From: Microtetraspora sp. NBRC 13810
GTDB taxonomy: Bacteria > Actinomycetota > Actinomycetes > Streptosporangiales > Streptosporangiaceae
Assembly: GCF_030268685.1 (NCBI RefSeq)
Contig: NZ_BSRQ01000020.1
Span: 1 to 64,000, forward strand
Direction of reading: 5' to 3'
DNA: 64,000 nucleotides
In this document: positions 33,516 to 41,780 of the stretch, one piece after another
Numbering within the stretch: position 1 is the first letter of the stretch
Layout: each line of letters opens with the position of its first letter
Program-made: the position numbers and the translations under genes
Notes under the pieces: model-generated
Seen by the model: the letters and a program-made list of their open reading frames with translations, nothing else
Told to the model about the DNA's origin: nothing
The model's database searches: none

Positions 33516-34139
33516 TCAGGCGGGATGGGGGATGGGGTGAACTCCCCGCGGTGGCCCCCGGCGTACCAGGGCGTGGCGGTGCATCGCCATCGCCGGGGCG
33601 GCGTCGTCGCGCGCCCGGTGCGCCACGGCCGGGCGGCGGGGGATCGGCGCGGGGCCGGCCAGGGCGAAGATCCAGCCGAGCCGGGCGGAGAGCGCGAACG
33701 CGAGCGATCGAAGGGCCCGCCACAGCGCGCGCTCGCCCATGGAGAGCCACAGGGCGACGAACGCCCCGGCCAGGGCATGGGCGGCGAACATCACCAGGGA
33801 GGACATGCCGTCATGCGCGCCCACCGGCGCCCCGTGGTGACTTGTCGCCATGAGATGCGCGGTGACCGGGGCGGACACACCGGTCGCCGGGGTGGTCCAG
33901 GCGAACCACACGTGCAGGTAGAGCTGGCCCGCCTCCATCGCGGCCAGGATCCACAGGGGCGAGCGTTCGCGGTCCGCCAGCCGGTATCCGATCGCCGCGA
34001 CCAGGCCGAGGGCCACGCCGGCCGACCAGGCGGGCACCGGGCGCGGCGCCATCAGATCGTGCCCTGTCTGCGACAGCCCGACGCACACCAGGGCGAAGGC
34101 CCAGGCGCGCGTCATTCGGAACCATCCAGGCGGGCGCAT
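33516..34139 (-). CDS. polytopic membrane protein, His-rich
   Basis: A 207-residue integral membrane protein with about five helices (AWAFALVCVGLSQTGHDLM, GVALGLVAAIGYRLA, PLWILAAMEAGQLYLHVWFA, MFAAHALAGAFVALWLS, LAFALSARLGWIFALAG). Several His/Met clusters (HLMATSHHGAPVGAHDGM, MAMHRHALVRR) suggest metal contact, perhaps copper, but that is inference. It is upstream of the DsbA-like gene. The C-terminal 40 residues are low-complexity, so the stop could be affected by a base error. Confidence 0.65.
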   Translation of the reverse strand: MRPPGWFRMTRAWAFALVCVGLSQTGHDLMAPRPVPAWSAGVALGLVAAIGYRLADRERSPLWILAAMEAGQLYLHVWFAWTTPATGVSAPVTAHLMATSHHGAPVGAHDGMSSLVMFAAHALAGAFVALWLSMGERALWRALRSLAFALSARLGWIFALAGPAPIPRRPAVAHRARDDAAPAMAMHRHALVRRGPPRGVHPIPHPA

Positions 34140-34303
34140 GTCTCCACATCCGCTCTGTGCGAAGTAGAGCCGAGCCTACCTCCGGTATGCGCCGGTCCGT
34201 CCAGGCAGGCGGTTCGCGGCCCGCCTCGACGGCCGTGCCCGCCGTCCTCTTTCGGCTCGCCCTCCTGTCTGGTCTCTCAGGATGGGGCGCCGCGAGGACC
34301 GGG

Positions 34304-35524
34304 TCAGGCGGTCAGGCGGTCGAAGGACACGAGCAGCCGCTCAGGTCCGCGCAGCACCGCGTTGTCCCGGTACGGCGGCGGGTCGGTGACCAGCCGCGGC
34401 GCGTCCAACCGGCGGGCCAGCGCGGTGAACGCGATCTGCGCCTCGGCGCGGGCCAGCGACGCGCCCACGCAGTAGTGCGCGCCGCCGCCGTAGGCCAGGT
34501 GGGCGTTTCCGGCGCGGTCGGGGACGAACGTGTCGGGATCGGCGAAGACCTCGGCGTCGCGGTTGCCCGCGGCCAGGATGAGCACCATCGTGTCCCCTTC
34601 GGGGATGGTGACACCGGAGATGTCGATGTCGGCCAGCGCGCGCCGCCTGGTCATCTGCACCGGCGGGTCGTACCGGAGCACCTCCTCGACCAGCGGGGTC
34701 GCCAGCTGCGGGTCCTCGCGCAGGCGGGCCGCCGCGGCGGGGTCGCGGAGCAGGGCGAGGGTGCCGTTGGCGATGAGGTTGACGGTGGTCTCGTGCCCGG
34801 CGATGAGCAGCAGTTGCAGGGTGGCGTGCAGGTCCAGCGGGCCGAGCACGTTCATCAGCCCGTACAGCAGGCCGTCGTCCGGGTGCTCGCGGCGGAACGC
34901 GATCAGGCCGCTGAGGTAGGACGCCAGCTCGACGCGGGCGACCGCCAGCTCGCGCAGCTCCTCCTCGGTCTGGGTCTCCACGGGGTCCAGGCCGCGGGTG
35001 AGCCGGCGCGCGTAGTCACCGAAGATCGCCTCGTCCTCCCTGGGGACCCCGAGCAGCTCGCAGATCACCGTGACCGGCAGCGGGTAGGCCAGGTCGGCGA
35101 CGACGTCGATCTGACCGGGCCGGCCGGTGACATGGGTGTCGAGCAGACCGGTGACCAGGTCTTCCAGATGGTCGCGCATGTCCATGATGCGGGGGATCAG
35201 CAGTTGGGTGACCGCCTGGCGCAGCCGGTCGTGCCCCGGCGGGTCCTGGACGAGGAACGACCCCTCGAAGGGCGTGCCGTCCGGGTGGTGCAGGACGGGG
35301 CCGGCGTTCGCGGCGCCGGATTCCCGCTGGAACGAGCCCACCCTCGGGTCGCGCAGCAACCGGGTGATCTCGCGGTGGCGGGTCACCAGCCAGCGGCCGT
35401 CGTCGAGCCGGGACATCCCCCGGCGCCGCAGTTCCTTGTAGAAGGGGTAGGGGTCGGGCCGGTTGGCCTGCTTGAGCGCCTCGGTGAAGAGCTCGGCCTG
35501 GGACAGGTCCTCAACGGTGATCAT
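34304..35524 (-). CDS. cytochrome P450
   Basis: A class I bacterial P450 of about 406 residues: I-helix AGHETTVNLIANG, ExxR in EEVLRYDPPVQMTRR, heme loop AYGGGAHYCVGASLARAE with the Cys near residue 350. The ATG at 35524 has GAGAGGATGACC upstream; an ATG two codons earlier is less well placed. Its start lies inside the end of the ferredoxin reductase gene, so reductase, ferredoxin and P450 form one operon and a full electron-transfer chain. Substrate unknown. Confidence 0.95.
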   Translation of the reverse strand: MITVEDLSQAELFTEALKQANRPDPYPFYKELRRRGMSRLDDGRWLVTRHREITRLLRDPRVGSFQRESGAANAGPVLHHPDGTPFEGSFLVQDPPGHDRLRQAVTQLLIPRIMDMRDHLEDLVTGLLDTHVTGRPGQIDVVADLAYPLPVTVICELLGVPREDEAIFGDYARRLTRGLDPVETQTEEELRELAVARVELASYLSGLIAFRREHPDDGLLYGLMNVLGPLDLHATLQLLLIAGHETTVNLIANGTLALLRDPAAAARLREDPQLATPLVEEVLRYDPPVQMTRRRALADIDISGVTIPEGDTMVLILAAGNRDAEVFADPDTFVPDRAGNAHLAYGGGAHYCVGASLARAEAQIAFTALARRLDAPRLVTDPPPYRDNAVLRGPERLLVSFDRLTA

Positions 35525-36842
35525 GGTCATCCTCTCGATGGTGTCCGCCGGCCGGTACGGCGTGCCCGCCGGGGAAGGCGGCGGGCACCGGGTGCGGCGG
35601 CCCGGCCGGGCCGTCCGTGGCGTTGATCGTCGGCGGGAACGGCACGCGGGCCTCGATGAGCGCGGCGTATCCGTCCAGGACCCGGGGCGAGTCGACGGCG
35701 ACCGCGGCCACCAGCCGCCCCCGGCGTCCGTGGGCGGCGACGAACTTCCGGGCGTCGAGCGAGCCCTGGTTGATCACGACCTGGTCGGCGCCCGCGGTCA
35801 GGCCCACGGATTTCAGGTTGACCCCGAACTGGTTGGACCAGAAAGTCGGCAGCTCGCGGTGCTCCCGGTGGTCGACGGCACGGTGGAGCATGTTGTGCGC
35901 GGCGACCCGTGCCTGCGCCACCGCGTTGCCCCAGTGGTCCAGGCGGACGAGCCGTCCGTCGTAGAGCGGGTGCGGCCAGCGGGCCACGTCCCCGGCGGCG
36001 TAGATCGCCTCGGCGACGCCGCCGTCGGCGGTCCGCGCCCGGCAGCGCGCGTCGCACAGCAGGCCGCGCCCGTCCGCGGCCAGCCCGGAACCGGCCAGCC
36101 ACTCGACATTGCCGACCGCGCCCAGCGCGACCACGGCCACGTCGGCCTCCAGCGCCGTGCCGTCGGACAGCCGCGCCCGCCGCAGCCGGCCGGACGCGTC
36201 GCCCTCCAGCCGCTCGACGGTGGTGTTCAGGCGCAGGTCCACCCCTGCCTCGCGTTGAAGGCCGGTGGCGAACCCGCCCACCGCCGCACCCAGGGCGCCG
36301 GCCAGCGGGGCGCCGTCGCGATGCGCCAGGGTCACCGCAAGGTCCAGGTCGCGGCAGAGCGAGGCGACCTCCGAGCCGGTGAACCCGCCGCCGACGACCA
36401 GGACGCGGCGCGGGCGGGCGGTCAGGGCGGCGCGCAGCCGTTCGGCGTCCTCGCGGGTGCGCAGCAGGTGTACGCCGGTCAGGGCGCTTTCCACGGGATC
36501 CCGCCACCGGCGGGCGCGGGTGCCCGTGGTGATCAGGAGCTTGTCGAAGCCCACCCGGCGGCCGTCGGCGAGCGCGACCTGCCGGCGGTGCAGGTCCAGG
36601 CCGGTGGCCGCCACGCCCAGCAGCCACTCGGCGTCGAGCCGGCGGAGCTGGGGGAGCTGGGTGTGCGCGGTGCTCAGCCGGCCCGCCAGGACGGCCTTCG
36701 ACAGCGGCGGCCGGTCGTAGGGGTGATGGGGCTCGTCGCCGATGAGCGTGACGGCACCGGTGAACCCCAGTTCGCGCAGCGCCTCGGCGGCCCGCAGGCC
36801 GGCGAGTGAGGCGCCGACCACGACGATCTTCTCGGTGGTCAT
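35511..36842 (-). CDS. FAD-dependent ferredoxin reductase
   Basis: A 443-residue NAD(P)H-dependent reductase of the putidaredoxin/rhodocoxin-reductase type that feeds electrons to the adjacent ferredoxin and P450. FAD binding: VVVGASLAGLRAAEALRELG; DRPPLSK is a family marker. NAD binding: VLVVGGGFTGSEVASLCRDL. The second FAD motif is in AIYAAGDVARWPHPLYDG. The ATG overlaps the ferredoxin stop (ATGA) and its 3' end overlaps the P450 start by 14 bases, showing tight coupling. The tail is His/Asp-rich (GGHHREDDHDHR). Confidence 0.93.
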   Translation of the reverse strand: MTTEKIVVVGASLAGLRAAEALRELGFTGAVTLIGDEPHHPYDRPPLSKAVLAGRLSTAHTQLPQLRRLDAEWLLGVAATGLDLHRRQVALADGRRVGFDKLLITTGTRARRWRDPVESALTGVHLLRTREDAERLRAALTARPRRVLVVGGGFTGSEVASLCRDLDLAVTLAHRDGAPLAGALGAAVGGFATGLQREAGVDLRLNTTVERLEGDASGRLRRARLSDGTALEADVAVVALGAVGNVEWLAGSGLAADGRGLLCDARCRARTADGGVAEAIYAAGDVARWPHPLYDGRLVRLDHWGNAVAQARVAAHNMLHRAVDHREHRELPTFWSNQFGVNLKSVGLTAGADQVVINQGSLDARKFVAAHGRRGRLVAAVAVDSPRVLDGYAALIEARVPFPPTINATDGPAGPPHPVPAAFPGGHAVPAGGHHREDDHDHR

Positions 36843-37051
36843 CGGAGCGGCCCGCCGGGCTCGCGGCCGGGCGGGGTGCCGATACTGATCGCCTGCACCG
36901 GGCAGGCCGCGGCCGCGCGTTCCACCTGGACCCGGGCGCTCTCGCCGGGCGCGTAGTCGTACTCCAGCGCTTCCGCGCCGTGGAACCGGAAGACCGCCGG
37001 CGCGGCGAAGACGCACTGCCCGTAGCTCTGACAGCGGTTCAGATCCACCAC
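36839..37051 (-). CDS. ferredoxin, P450 partner (start uncertain, possibly 5'-truncated)
   Basis: The body is a normal three-cysteine P450 ferredoxin (VDLNRCQSYGQCVFAAPAVF, then AAACPVQAISIG), ending at TGA 36839 overlapping the reductase ATG. The usual Met-Lys/Arg-Leu start is not obvious: a GTG at 37051 in RLVVDLN could serve, while an ATG at 37096 would add odd residues from another gene. At about 37080 the sequence turns into the 3' end of a plus-strand TetR gene, so the true start and promoter may be lost. Confidence 0.75.
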   Translation of the reverse strand: MVDLNRCQSYGQCVFAAPAVFRFHGAEALEYDYAPGESARVQVERAAAACPVQAISIGTPPGREPGGPLR

Positions 37052-37082
37052 GAGCCGCAGGGTGTCCGCCGGGGACCTGGTC

Positions 37083-37235
37083 CGCCAGCGCCGCATCGCC
37101 CCCGACCAGGTGTCCCAGGAGCTCTTCGGAGTGGCCCTGAAGTGGCTGTTCGCCGGCATCGAGGCCGAAGGAGCGGCCACCGGCGAACCCGGCGAACCCG
37201 GCGAGAAGGCGGACCGCCGGTCCCCTGGGGCGTGA
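37083..37235 (+). pseudogene. TetR-type regulator, C-terminal fragment
   Basis: A plus-strand open frame ending TGA 37233-37235 encodes RIAPDQVSQELFGVALKWLF followed by AGIEAEGAATGEPGEPGEKAD, which resembles the C-terminal helix and tail of TetR regulators. No DNA-binding domain exists upstream; it abuts the ferredoxin gene head-on. Probably a leftover of a regulator gene cut at the same joint. Confidence 0.5.
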
Positions 37236-37294
37236 GACCGCCGCGCCCGCAGGCCCGTCCGGGCGGGCGGGAGGCGGCCGCGGCGGTGGAGCGG

Positions 37295-37957
37295 TCAGCT
37301 TTCCGGGGCGAAGTAGGTGATCTCGGCCTGGTCACGCCGGGTGTAGGCGTCCCAGTAGACCCGGGCGACGGTGTCGGGTTCGGTTCCGGGCCCGGTGTTG
37401 AGGTAGGCGGCGACGCTGACGTGCGCGACGTGGACGCCCTTGCCGGCGAGGGCGCTGTGCAGGGTGGCGGCGTAGTAGCGCAGGGCGGCGCCGGCGATGC
37501 CGAAGTTCGCCACCGCGTCCATCGGCTGCACCGCGGCGTAGGCCGTGGTGAACAGCAGCGTGCCGGTGCCGCGCCCGAGCATGCCCGGCAGGACCTGCTG
37601 GACGGATGTGATCGCGCCGTGCAGTTGGACGTCGAGTTGCCGCTGCACGTTCTCCGGTGAGACGTCGAGTGCTCCCACGACGCCGCTGCCGATGTTCAGG
37701 GTCTTGCTGACCGGTGAGAAATGCAGCACGTCGACGGGGCCGGCCTGGTCGAAGGCTCGGCGCATGGAGGATTCGTCGGTGACGTCACCGGTGAATCCTT
37801 CGGCCCGGACGTCCTCGGCCGCCAGTTCGGCGACCAGCCGGTCGAGGTTGGCGCGGCTGCGGGCGATCAGGACGACTCGGAAACCTTCGCGTCCGAACAG
37901 CCTGGCGACAGACAGGCCGAGCAGCGGACCGGCGCCGACAATGGCGATCGTGGGCAT
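37295..37957 (-). CDS. SDR-type NAD(P)-dependent oxidoreductase
   Basis: A 220-residue short SDR. The cofactor loop is GAGPLLGLSVARLFGREGF, followed by LIARSRANLDRLVAEL. TTAYAAVQPM sits where the catalytic Ser usually is, and there is no clear YxxxK; FGIAGAALRYYAATLHSAL occupies that helix, so it may be an atypical or non-catalytic SDR. It lies 60 bases downstream of the TetR gene on the same strand, and is likely co-transcribed with and repressed by it. Confidence 0.88.
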   Translation of the reverse strand: MPTIAIVGAGPLLGLSVARLFGREGFRVVLIARSRANLDRLVAELAAEDVRAEGFTGDVTDESSMRRAFDQAGPVDVLHFSPVSKTLNIGSGVVGALDVSPENVQRQLDVQLHGAITSVQQVLPGMLGRGTGTLLFTTAYAAVQPMDAVANFGIAGAALRYYAATLHSALAGKGVHVAHVSVAAYLNTGPGTEPDTVARVYWDAYTRRDQAEITYFAPES

Positions 37958-38017
37958 GCGTTCTCCACCTTTTCGGGGGCTTGGGTGCCGACTTCGAGGG
38001 CTTGGGTGCCGACCGGC

Positions 38018-38644
38018 TCAGCCGAGTTCGGCGCTGGTGATGGGCATACCGGGCAGTGCCGTCCCCGGCTGGGCGCGCAACCCGTCAAGGAACAACGCCA
38101 GGAACCGGTGGGGCAGGGTCTCGGCCACGGCGGCGGGGGCGTCGCGCTGCTGGACGAGCATGTTGACGAACAGCGCGAGGTCCCCGACGCCGACATCCGG
38201 GCGCAGCGTCCCGTCGGCCTGTGCCTCCCGCACCATCCGCTCGACCTGGCCGAGCCAGCCGTCGCGGGCCTGGCGCAGCTCGGCGCTGGCCTGGAGCAGG
38301 GCGGGCAGGCGTTCGCACAGCCCGGCGTGCACGAGGCCGAACCGCACCTCGGCCCAGTCGTGCAGGAAGCGCCGCAGGGCGCCCCACGCGTTCTCCTCCT
38401 GTTCCCAGGCGGTGGCCGCCATCTCCGACAGTTGCCGGTAGACGCTCAGCGTCACCGCTTCGATCAGCAGTTCACGCTCGGGAAAATGGCGGTAGAGCGT
38501 GCCCTTGCCGACACCGGCCTGACGCATGATCTCGTCCATCGGCACGTCGATCCCCGCCCGTACGAACAGGACGCGCGCCGTGGCGACGATCCGATCCCTG
38601 TTACGCCGGGCGTCGGCCCGCAGACTCTCGCGCTCTCCCTGCAT
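38018..38644 (-). CDS. TetR/AcrR family regulator
   Basis: A 208-residue TetR repressor with helix-turn-helix MDEIMRQAGVGKGTLYRHFP and a TetR_C-type helical ligand domain rich in Trp/Leu. The dyad TGGACG-ATTTA-CGTCCA at 38660-38676, with a weaker copy at 38700-38714, lies right upstream and is probably its own operator. The SDR gene follows on the same strand. Confidence 0.92.
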   Translation of the reverse strand: MQGERESLRADARRNRDRIVATARVLFVRAGIDVPMDEIMRQAGVGKGTLYRHFPERELLIEAVTLSVYRQLSEMAATAWEQEENAWGALRRFLHDWAEVRFGLVHAGLCERLPALLQASAELRQARDGWLGQVERMVREAQADGTLRPDVGVGDLALFVNMLVQQRDAPAAVAETLPHRFLALFLDGLRAQPGTALPGMPITSAELG

Positions 38645-38659
38645 GCCGCCTCACCAGAT

Positions 38660-38714
38660 TTGGACGATTTACGTCCACTTAAGCTAGCGCACCCGGAAGT
38701 GGACGACAACCGTC
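38660..38714. promoter_or_regulatory. two TetR-type operators
   Basis: TGGACG-N5-CGTCCA (38660-38676) is a perfect 6-bp dyad 15 bases upstream of the TetR start. GGACG-N5-CGTCC (38700-38714) repeats it 39 bp away with the same 5-bp spacing. Both share GGACGnnnnnCGTCC. Confidence 0.75.
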
Positions 38715-38820
38715 CGGTAGTGCCCTCGGAGTCCTTCGTGGCACGCCGGTCCACCCGCAGGCCGCCGTGAGCGGTCAGGGGTGAGACTCTCTCGGCCGTC
38801 GCTGTAGCGGAACCACAAGC

Positions 38821-38862
38821 ATCAAGTCAGAAATATTCAAGCTAGTAATGTGTTGACTTGAT
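38821..38862. promoter_or_regulatory. inverted repeat upstream of MarR gene
   Basis: ATCAAGTCA (38821-38829) and TGACTTGAT (38854-38862) are perfect inverted 9-mers 24 bp apart in an AT-rich 110-bp stretch. A TAGGAT hexamer (38871-38876) lies 6 bases before the MarR ATG, which would give a leaderless transcript. Probable MarR autoregulatory site. Confidence 0.65.
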
Positions 38863-38882
38863 GGACTTGCTAGGATGGGCGC

Positions 38883-39311
38883 ATGACGACATCCCCGGAG
38901 CCGCGGGCCGGCGCCGAGCGGGAGCTGTGCGGGCTGGTGAACGGGCTGGCCCAGCAGATCGCCGATCACCTGCGCGAGCGCGCCGCCACCCTGGGGCTCA
39001 CCGCGGCCCAGGCGACCGCGCTGCGGGAGCTGACCGGCCCGATGACCATGCGCGACCTCGCCGAGCGCATGAGCTGCGAGCCCTCCAACGCCACCTTCGT
39101 CGTCGACAAGCTGGAGAAACAGGGCCTGCTGGAGCGCCGCGCGCACCCCACCGACCGTCGCGCCAGGCAACTCGTCCTGACGCCGGAGGGCACGGCGCTC
39201 CGCGAGCGGCTCCTGGCGCTCCTCTCCCAGGAGTCACCCCTGGCCGGGCTCACCGCCCGGCAGCAGCGCACCCTCAAGGCCCTGCTGGAGCAGGCCATCA
39301 TCCGCCCGTGA
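38883..39311 (+). CDS. MarR family transcriptional regulator
   Basis: A 142-residue MarR protein: ALRELTGPMTMRDLAERMSC (helices before the recognition helix), EPSNATFVVDKLEKQGLLER (recognition helix and start of the wing), and PTDRRARQLVLTPEG, the family's wing motif. There is no ribosome site; the -10-like TAGGAT sits 6 bases before the ATG, so translation is probably leaderless. A perfect 9-bp inverted repeat upstream is the likely operator. No obvious target gene is adjacent, the next gene being convergent. Confidence 0.92.
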   Translation: MTTSPEPRAGAERELCGLVNGLAQQIADHLRERAATLGLTAAQATALRELTGPMTMRDLAERMSCEPSNATFVVDKLEKQGLLERRAHPTDRRARQLVLTPEGTALRERLLALLSQESPLAGLTARQQRTLKALLEQAIIRP

Positions 39312-39355
39312 GGCCGGCTCGCCGGCTACTGTGCCGGGCGCTTCGGTGCGGGCGG

Positions 39356-40348
39356 TCACACGTCGTCCGGACCCCACCAGCCGTGGCGGGCGGCGAGCAG
39401 CCCGGCCTGGAAGCGGGTGCGTGCGCCGAGCCGGTCCATCAGCTCGCTGACCCGCCGGTGCACGGTGCGCAGGCTCACCCCGAGCTGGCGTGCGACGGCC
39501 TCGTCCTTGAGCCCGGCCGCCAGCAGCGTGAACAGCTCCTGGTCCGGGAGGTCGGCTGAGGAGGTCTCGAAGGGCCGGGCGGGCAGCGGCAGCGCCGATC
39601 GCCACAGGACCTCGAAGAGCGCGACCAGCGCGTCGAGCAGCGTCGAGGAGTGCACGATGACCGCGCTGTCGGCGTGCGCGGCGGCGTCGGTGTTCAGCGG
39701 CAGGATCGCGGTCCTGCGGTCGGCGATGGCCAGCTTCATGGACACATCCGGACTGATCCGCGCCTGTTCCCCGGCGGCCACCGCCTCCTGGGCGAGGCGC
39801 AGCTTGCCGGGGATCGCCAGGGCCGAGACGTCGTAGATGCCGCGCACCTGGAGACCGTGCGCCAGGCGTTCGATCTCGGTGTCGTTCTGCTGGGCGGGGT
39901 CCTGGGCGTAGGGCGGCCGGTCCAGCACCAGGAGCTCTTCGGTCGCGGTCTGCTGCAACTGGGTGAACCGCTGCACCACCGCCGCCTGGCCCTGTACGAC
40001 CTCCACCAGTTCCTCGGGGGCCTGGTTCTCCGCGCGCGGGGTCTCGGCGAGCAGCGCGAGCGCGGCCAGCCGCGCCTGGGCCAGCCCTTCCTCCCGGCGC
40101 GAGATGAGGGCGGCCACCGCGACGTCGGGCCGGGTCGGCAGGAACCGGACCGGGCGGCCCGCCATGCGGCTGACCAGCCCCTGCGCCTCCAGGCGGGAGA
40201 AGGCGCGGCGCAGGGCCACCGTCGTACGGCCGGTGTGCGCGGCGAGCTCGGGCAGCGTGGCGCGCGGACGGTGCAGCAGGTCCCGGTAGAGCCGCTCGTC
40301 CTCGGCGTCGACCCCGACGGCCGCCAGGGCGTTGTCGTCCGTGTTCAT
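39356..40348 (-). CDS. TrmB/LuxR-type two-HTH regulator
   Basis: A 330-residue regulator. Residues about 15-80 form a TrmB-like winged helix (LYRDLLHRPRATLPELAAHT, then SRLEAQGLVSR). A central sensor region of about 160 residues follows. The C-terminal 60 form a LuxR/GerE-type helix-turn-helix (LAAGLKDEAVARQLGVSLRT, HRRVSELMDRLGARTRFQAG). Regulators of this build commonly control secreted or cell-surface genes in streptomycetes (my general recollection). It is divergent from a secreted beta-propeller gene, and a 12-bp direct repeat brackets the promoter region. Confidence 0.85.
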   Translation of the reverse strand: MNTDDNALAAVGVDAEDERLYRDLLHRPRATLPELAAHTGRTTVALRRAFSRLEAQGLVSRMAGRPVRFLPTRPDVAVAALISRREEGLAQARLAALALLAETPRAENQAPEELVEVVQGQAAVVQRFTQLQQTATEELLVLDRPPYAQDPAQQNDTEIERLAHGLQVRGIYDVSALAIPGKLRLAQEAVAAGEQARISPDVSMKLAIADRRTAILPLNTDAAAHADSAVIVHSSTLLDALVALFEVLWRSALPLPARPFETSSADLPDQELFTLLAAGLKDEAVARQLGVSLRTVHRRVSELMDRLGARTRFQAGLLAARHGWWGPDDV

Positions 40349-40382
40349 GATCCGCCACTCTGTCAGATGCATGCAATGTCAT

Positions 40383-40474
40383 AGATCTGCCAGGCTCTAA
40401 CCTAGCCCAGGCGATCCACTCACCGATAGGACATACCGGGGGATTTATCGACAAACCCCACCAGATCTGCCAGG
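40383..40474. promoter_or_regulatory. direct repeats AGATCTGCCAGG in divergent promoter
   Basis: AGATCTGCCAGG occurs identically at 40383-40394 and 40463-40474, 80 bp apart, in the spacer between the TrmB/LuxR regulator and the secreted propeller gene. The second copy overlaps the propeller gene's ribosome site. TGCATGCA, an 8-bp palindrome, is at 40369-40376. Confidence 0.55.
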
Positions 40475-40483
40475 GAGACAGTT

Positions 40484-41614
40484 GTGAAGAAGGCGTTGAC
40501 CATAGGACTGGCGACCGCGCTGGCGGTCCTGTCGGCGACCGCACCCGCCGTCGCGGAGGTCGAGCCTGATGAGGGCTTCGGCGGTTCCGGCCGCTGGCAC
40601 CGACCGGCCTGCCAGACGGTCACCGGCGACGGGGCGGTGACGTTCACCCGGAACGAGGGCAGGACGATCGCCCCGACCAGCCAGGTGCTCAAGCCGATCG
40701 TCTACACCACCGGACTCGTGGCACTCGACCGTCCTGACGAACTGCTCGCCGTGTCGAACAATGTGGCGTCGAGGTCGAAGGACGCCGGTTGCACCTGGAC
40801 CCCGGTGGGCAAGGTGGCCGGTTCGTACATCGAGCTGGCCGCGGCTCCCGGCGGCCGGGCGTACGCCTGGGACCGCGCCGGCAGCCTCACGCTCGTCACG
40901 CCCGCGGGCACCACCCCGCTCGCCTCGCCCGCCGACGCGCTGTCCGGGCTCGGCGTGGACCGGCGCCGCGGCGACCGCCTGCGGGTGGCCGACGGCGCCG
41001 GGCAGTTGTACGACTCGCGCGACGGCGGGCGCACCTGGAAGCCCGTCGGAGTGCCCGCCTGGCCGCAGAGCGACATCCTCACCGTCTACACCGCGGTGTT
41101 CGACGCGTCCGACCTGGACCACGTGGTGCTCGGCGGATCGGAGACCGGCGCCCGCGTCACCTTCGACGGCGGGCGCACCTGGACCGCCGCCACCGGCCTG
41201 AGCAGGACCGGCACCCGGGTCAACGTGTTCACCGCCGCGATCTCCCCGGCCGCGCCGCACATCGTGTACGCGATGGGACTCGACCTCACGGAACTGGACG
41301 CGGGCGCGCCGTCCGGCGGCCGGCACATCTACCGGTCGCACGACGGCGGACGGCACTTCACCCCCGTGGTCGACCATGGCGACGGGATCACGCTCCCCAA
41401 CGGCCCGCTGCTCGCCGCCCACCCGTCGGACCCGGGCGTCCTCTATTTCGTGTACGGAACCGGCTGGTCGGCCATCGGCACGGACATCTACCGGTACGAC
41501 GCCCGCCGCGACCGGGTCACCACCAACCACAACCCGTACGACCGGGTCACCTCCATCGCGTTCAACCCCTCGACGCCCAAGGTCATGTACCTGGGAGTGG
41601 CCGAGGAGGTGTGA
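40484..41614 (+). CDS. secreted beta-propeller protein with Asp-box repeats
   Basis: A 376-residue exported protein. The signal peptide is residues 1-24 (LTIGLATALAVLSATAPAVA). The mature chain has Asp-box (BNR-like) motifs SKDAGCTW, SRDGGRTW, TFDGGRTW and SHDGGRHF, as in sialidase/sortilin-type propellers, but no sialidase arginine triad is evident. The layout resembles Streptomyces dispase autolysis-inducing protein, which is also a secreted propeller; this match is from memory. GGGAG precedes the GTG start. It is divergent from a two-HTH regulator that probably controls it. Confidence 0.8.
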   Translation: MKKALTIGLATALAVLSATAPAVAEVEPDEGFGGSGRWHRPACQTVTGDGAVTFTRNEGRTIAPTSQVLKPIVYTTGLVALDRPDELLAVSNNVASRSKDAGCTWTPVGKVAGSYIELAAAPGGRAYAWDRAGSLTLVTPAGTTPLASPADALSGLGVDRRRGDRLRVADGAGQLYDSRDGGRTWKPVGVPAWPQSDILTVYTAVFDASDLDHVVLGGSETGARVTFDGGRTWTAATGLSRTGTRVNVFTAAISPAAPHIVYAMGLDLTELDAGAPSGGRHIYRSHDGGRHFTPVVDHGDGITLPNGPLLAAHPSDPGVLYFVYGTGWSAIGTDIYRYDARRDRVTTNHNPYDRVTSIAFNPSTPKVMYLGVAEEV

Positions 41615-41780
41615 CCCTCCACGGGGCCGGCGGCGTCAGTGATCGTTCCGGCGAACGGCCGGGTGGTCGCGCGGCGACGGATGCCGGCCCCGGCCCGGGG
41701 CGTCGCGGGTGAGCGGATCGTGGGCGTACGCGGCGACCGCCCCCGCGGCGCCCCGGTCCACGGCACCCTGGGGTGGGTCG

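Noticed and set aside
36839-37180. A 113-residue ferredoxin starting at 37180
   Set aside because: The first 40 or so residues are antisense to the TetR fragment and do not look like ferredoxin; a start near 37051 fits the family.
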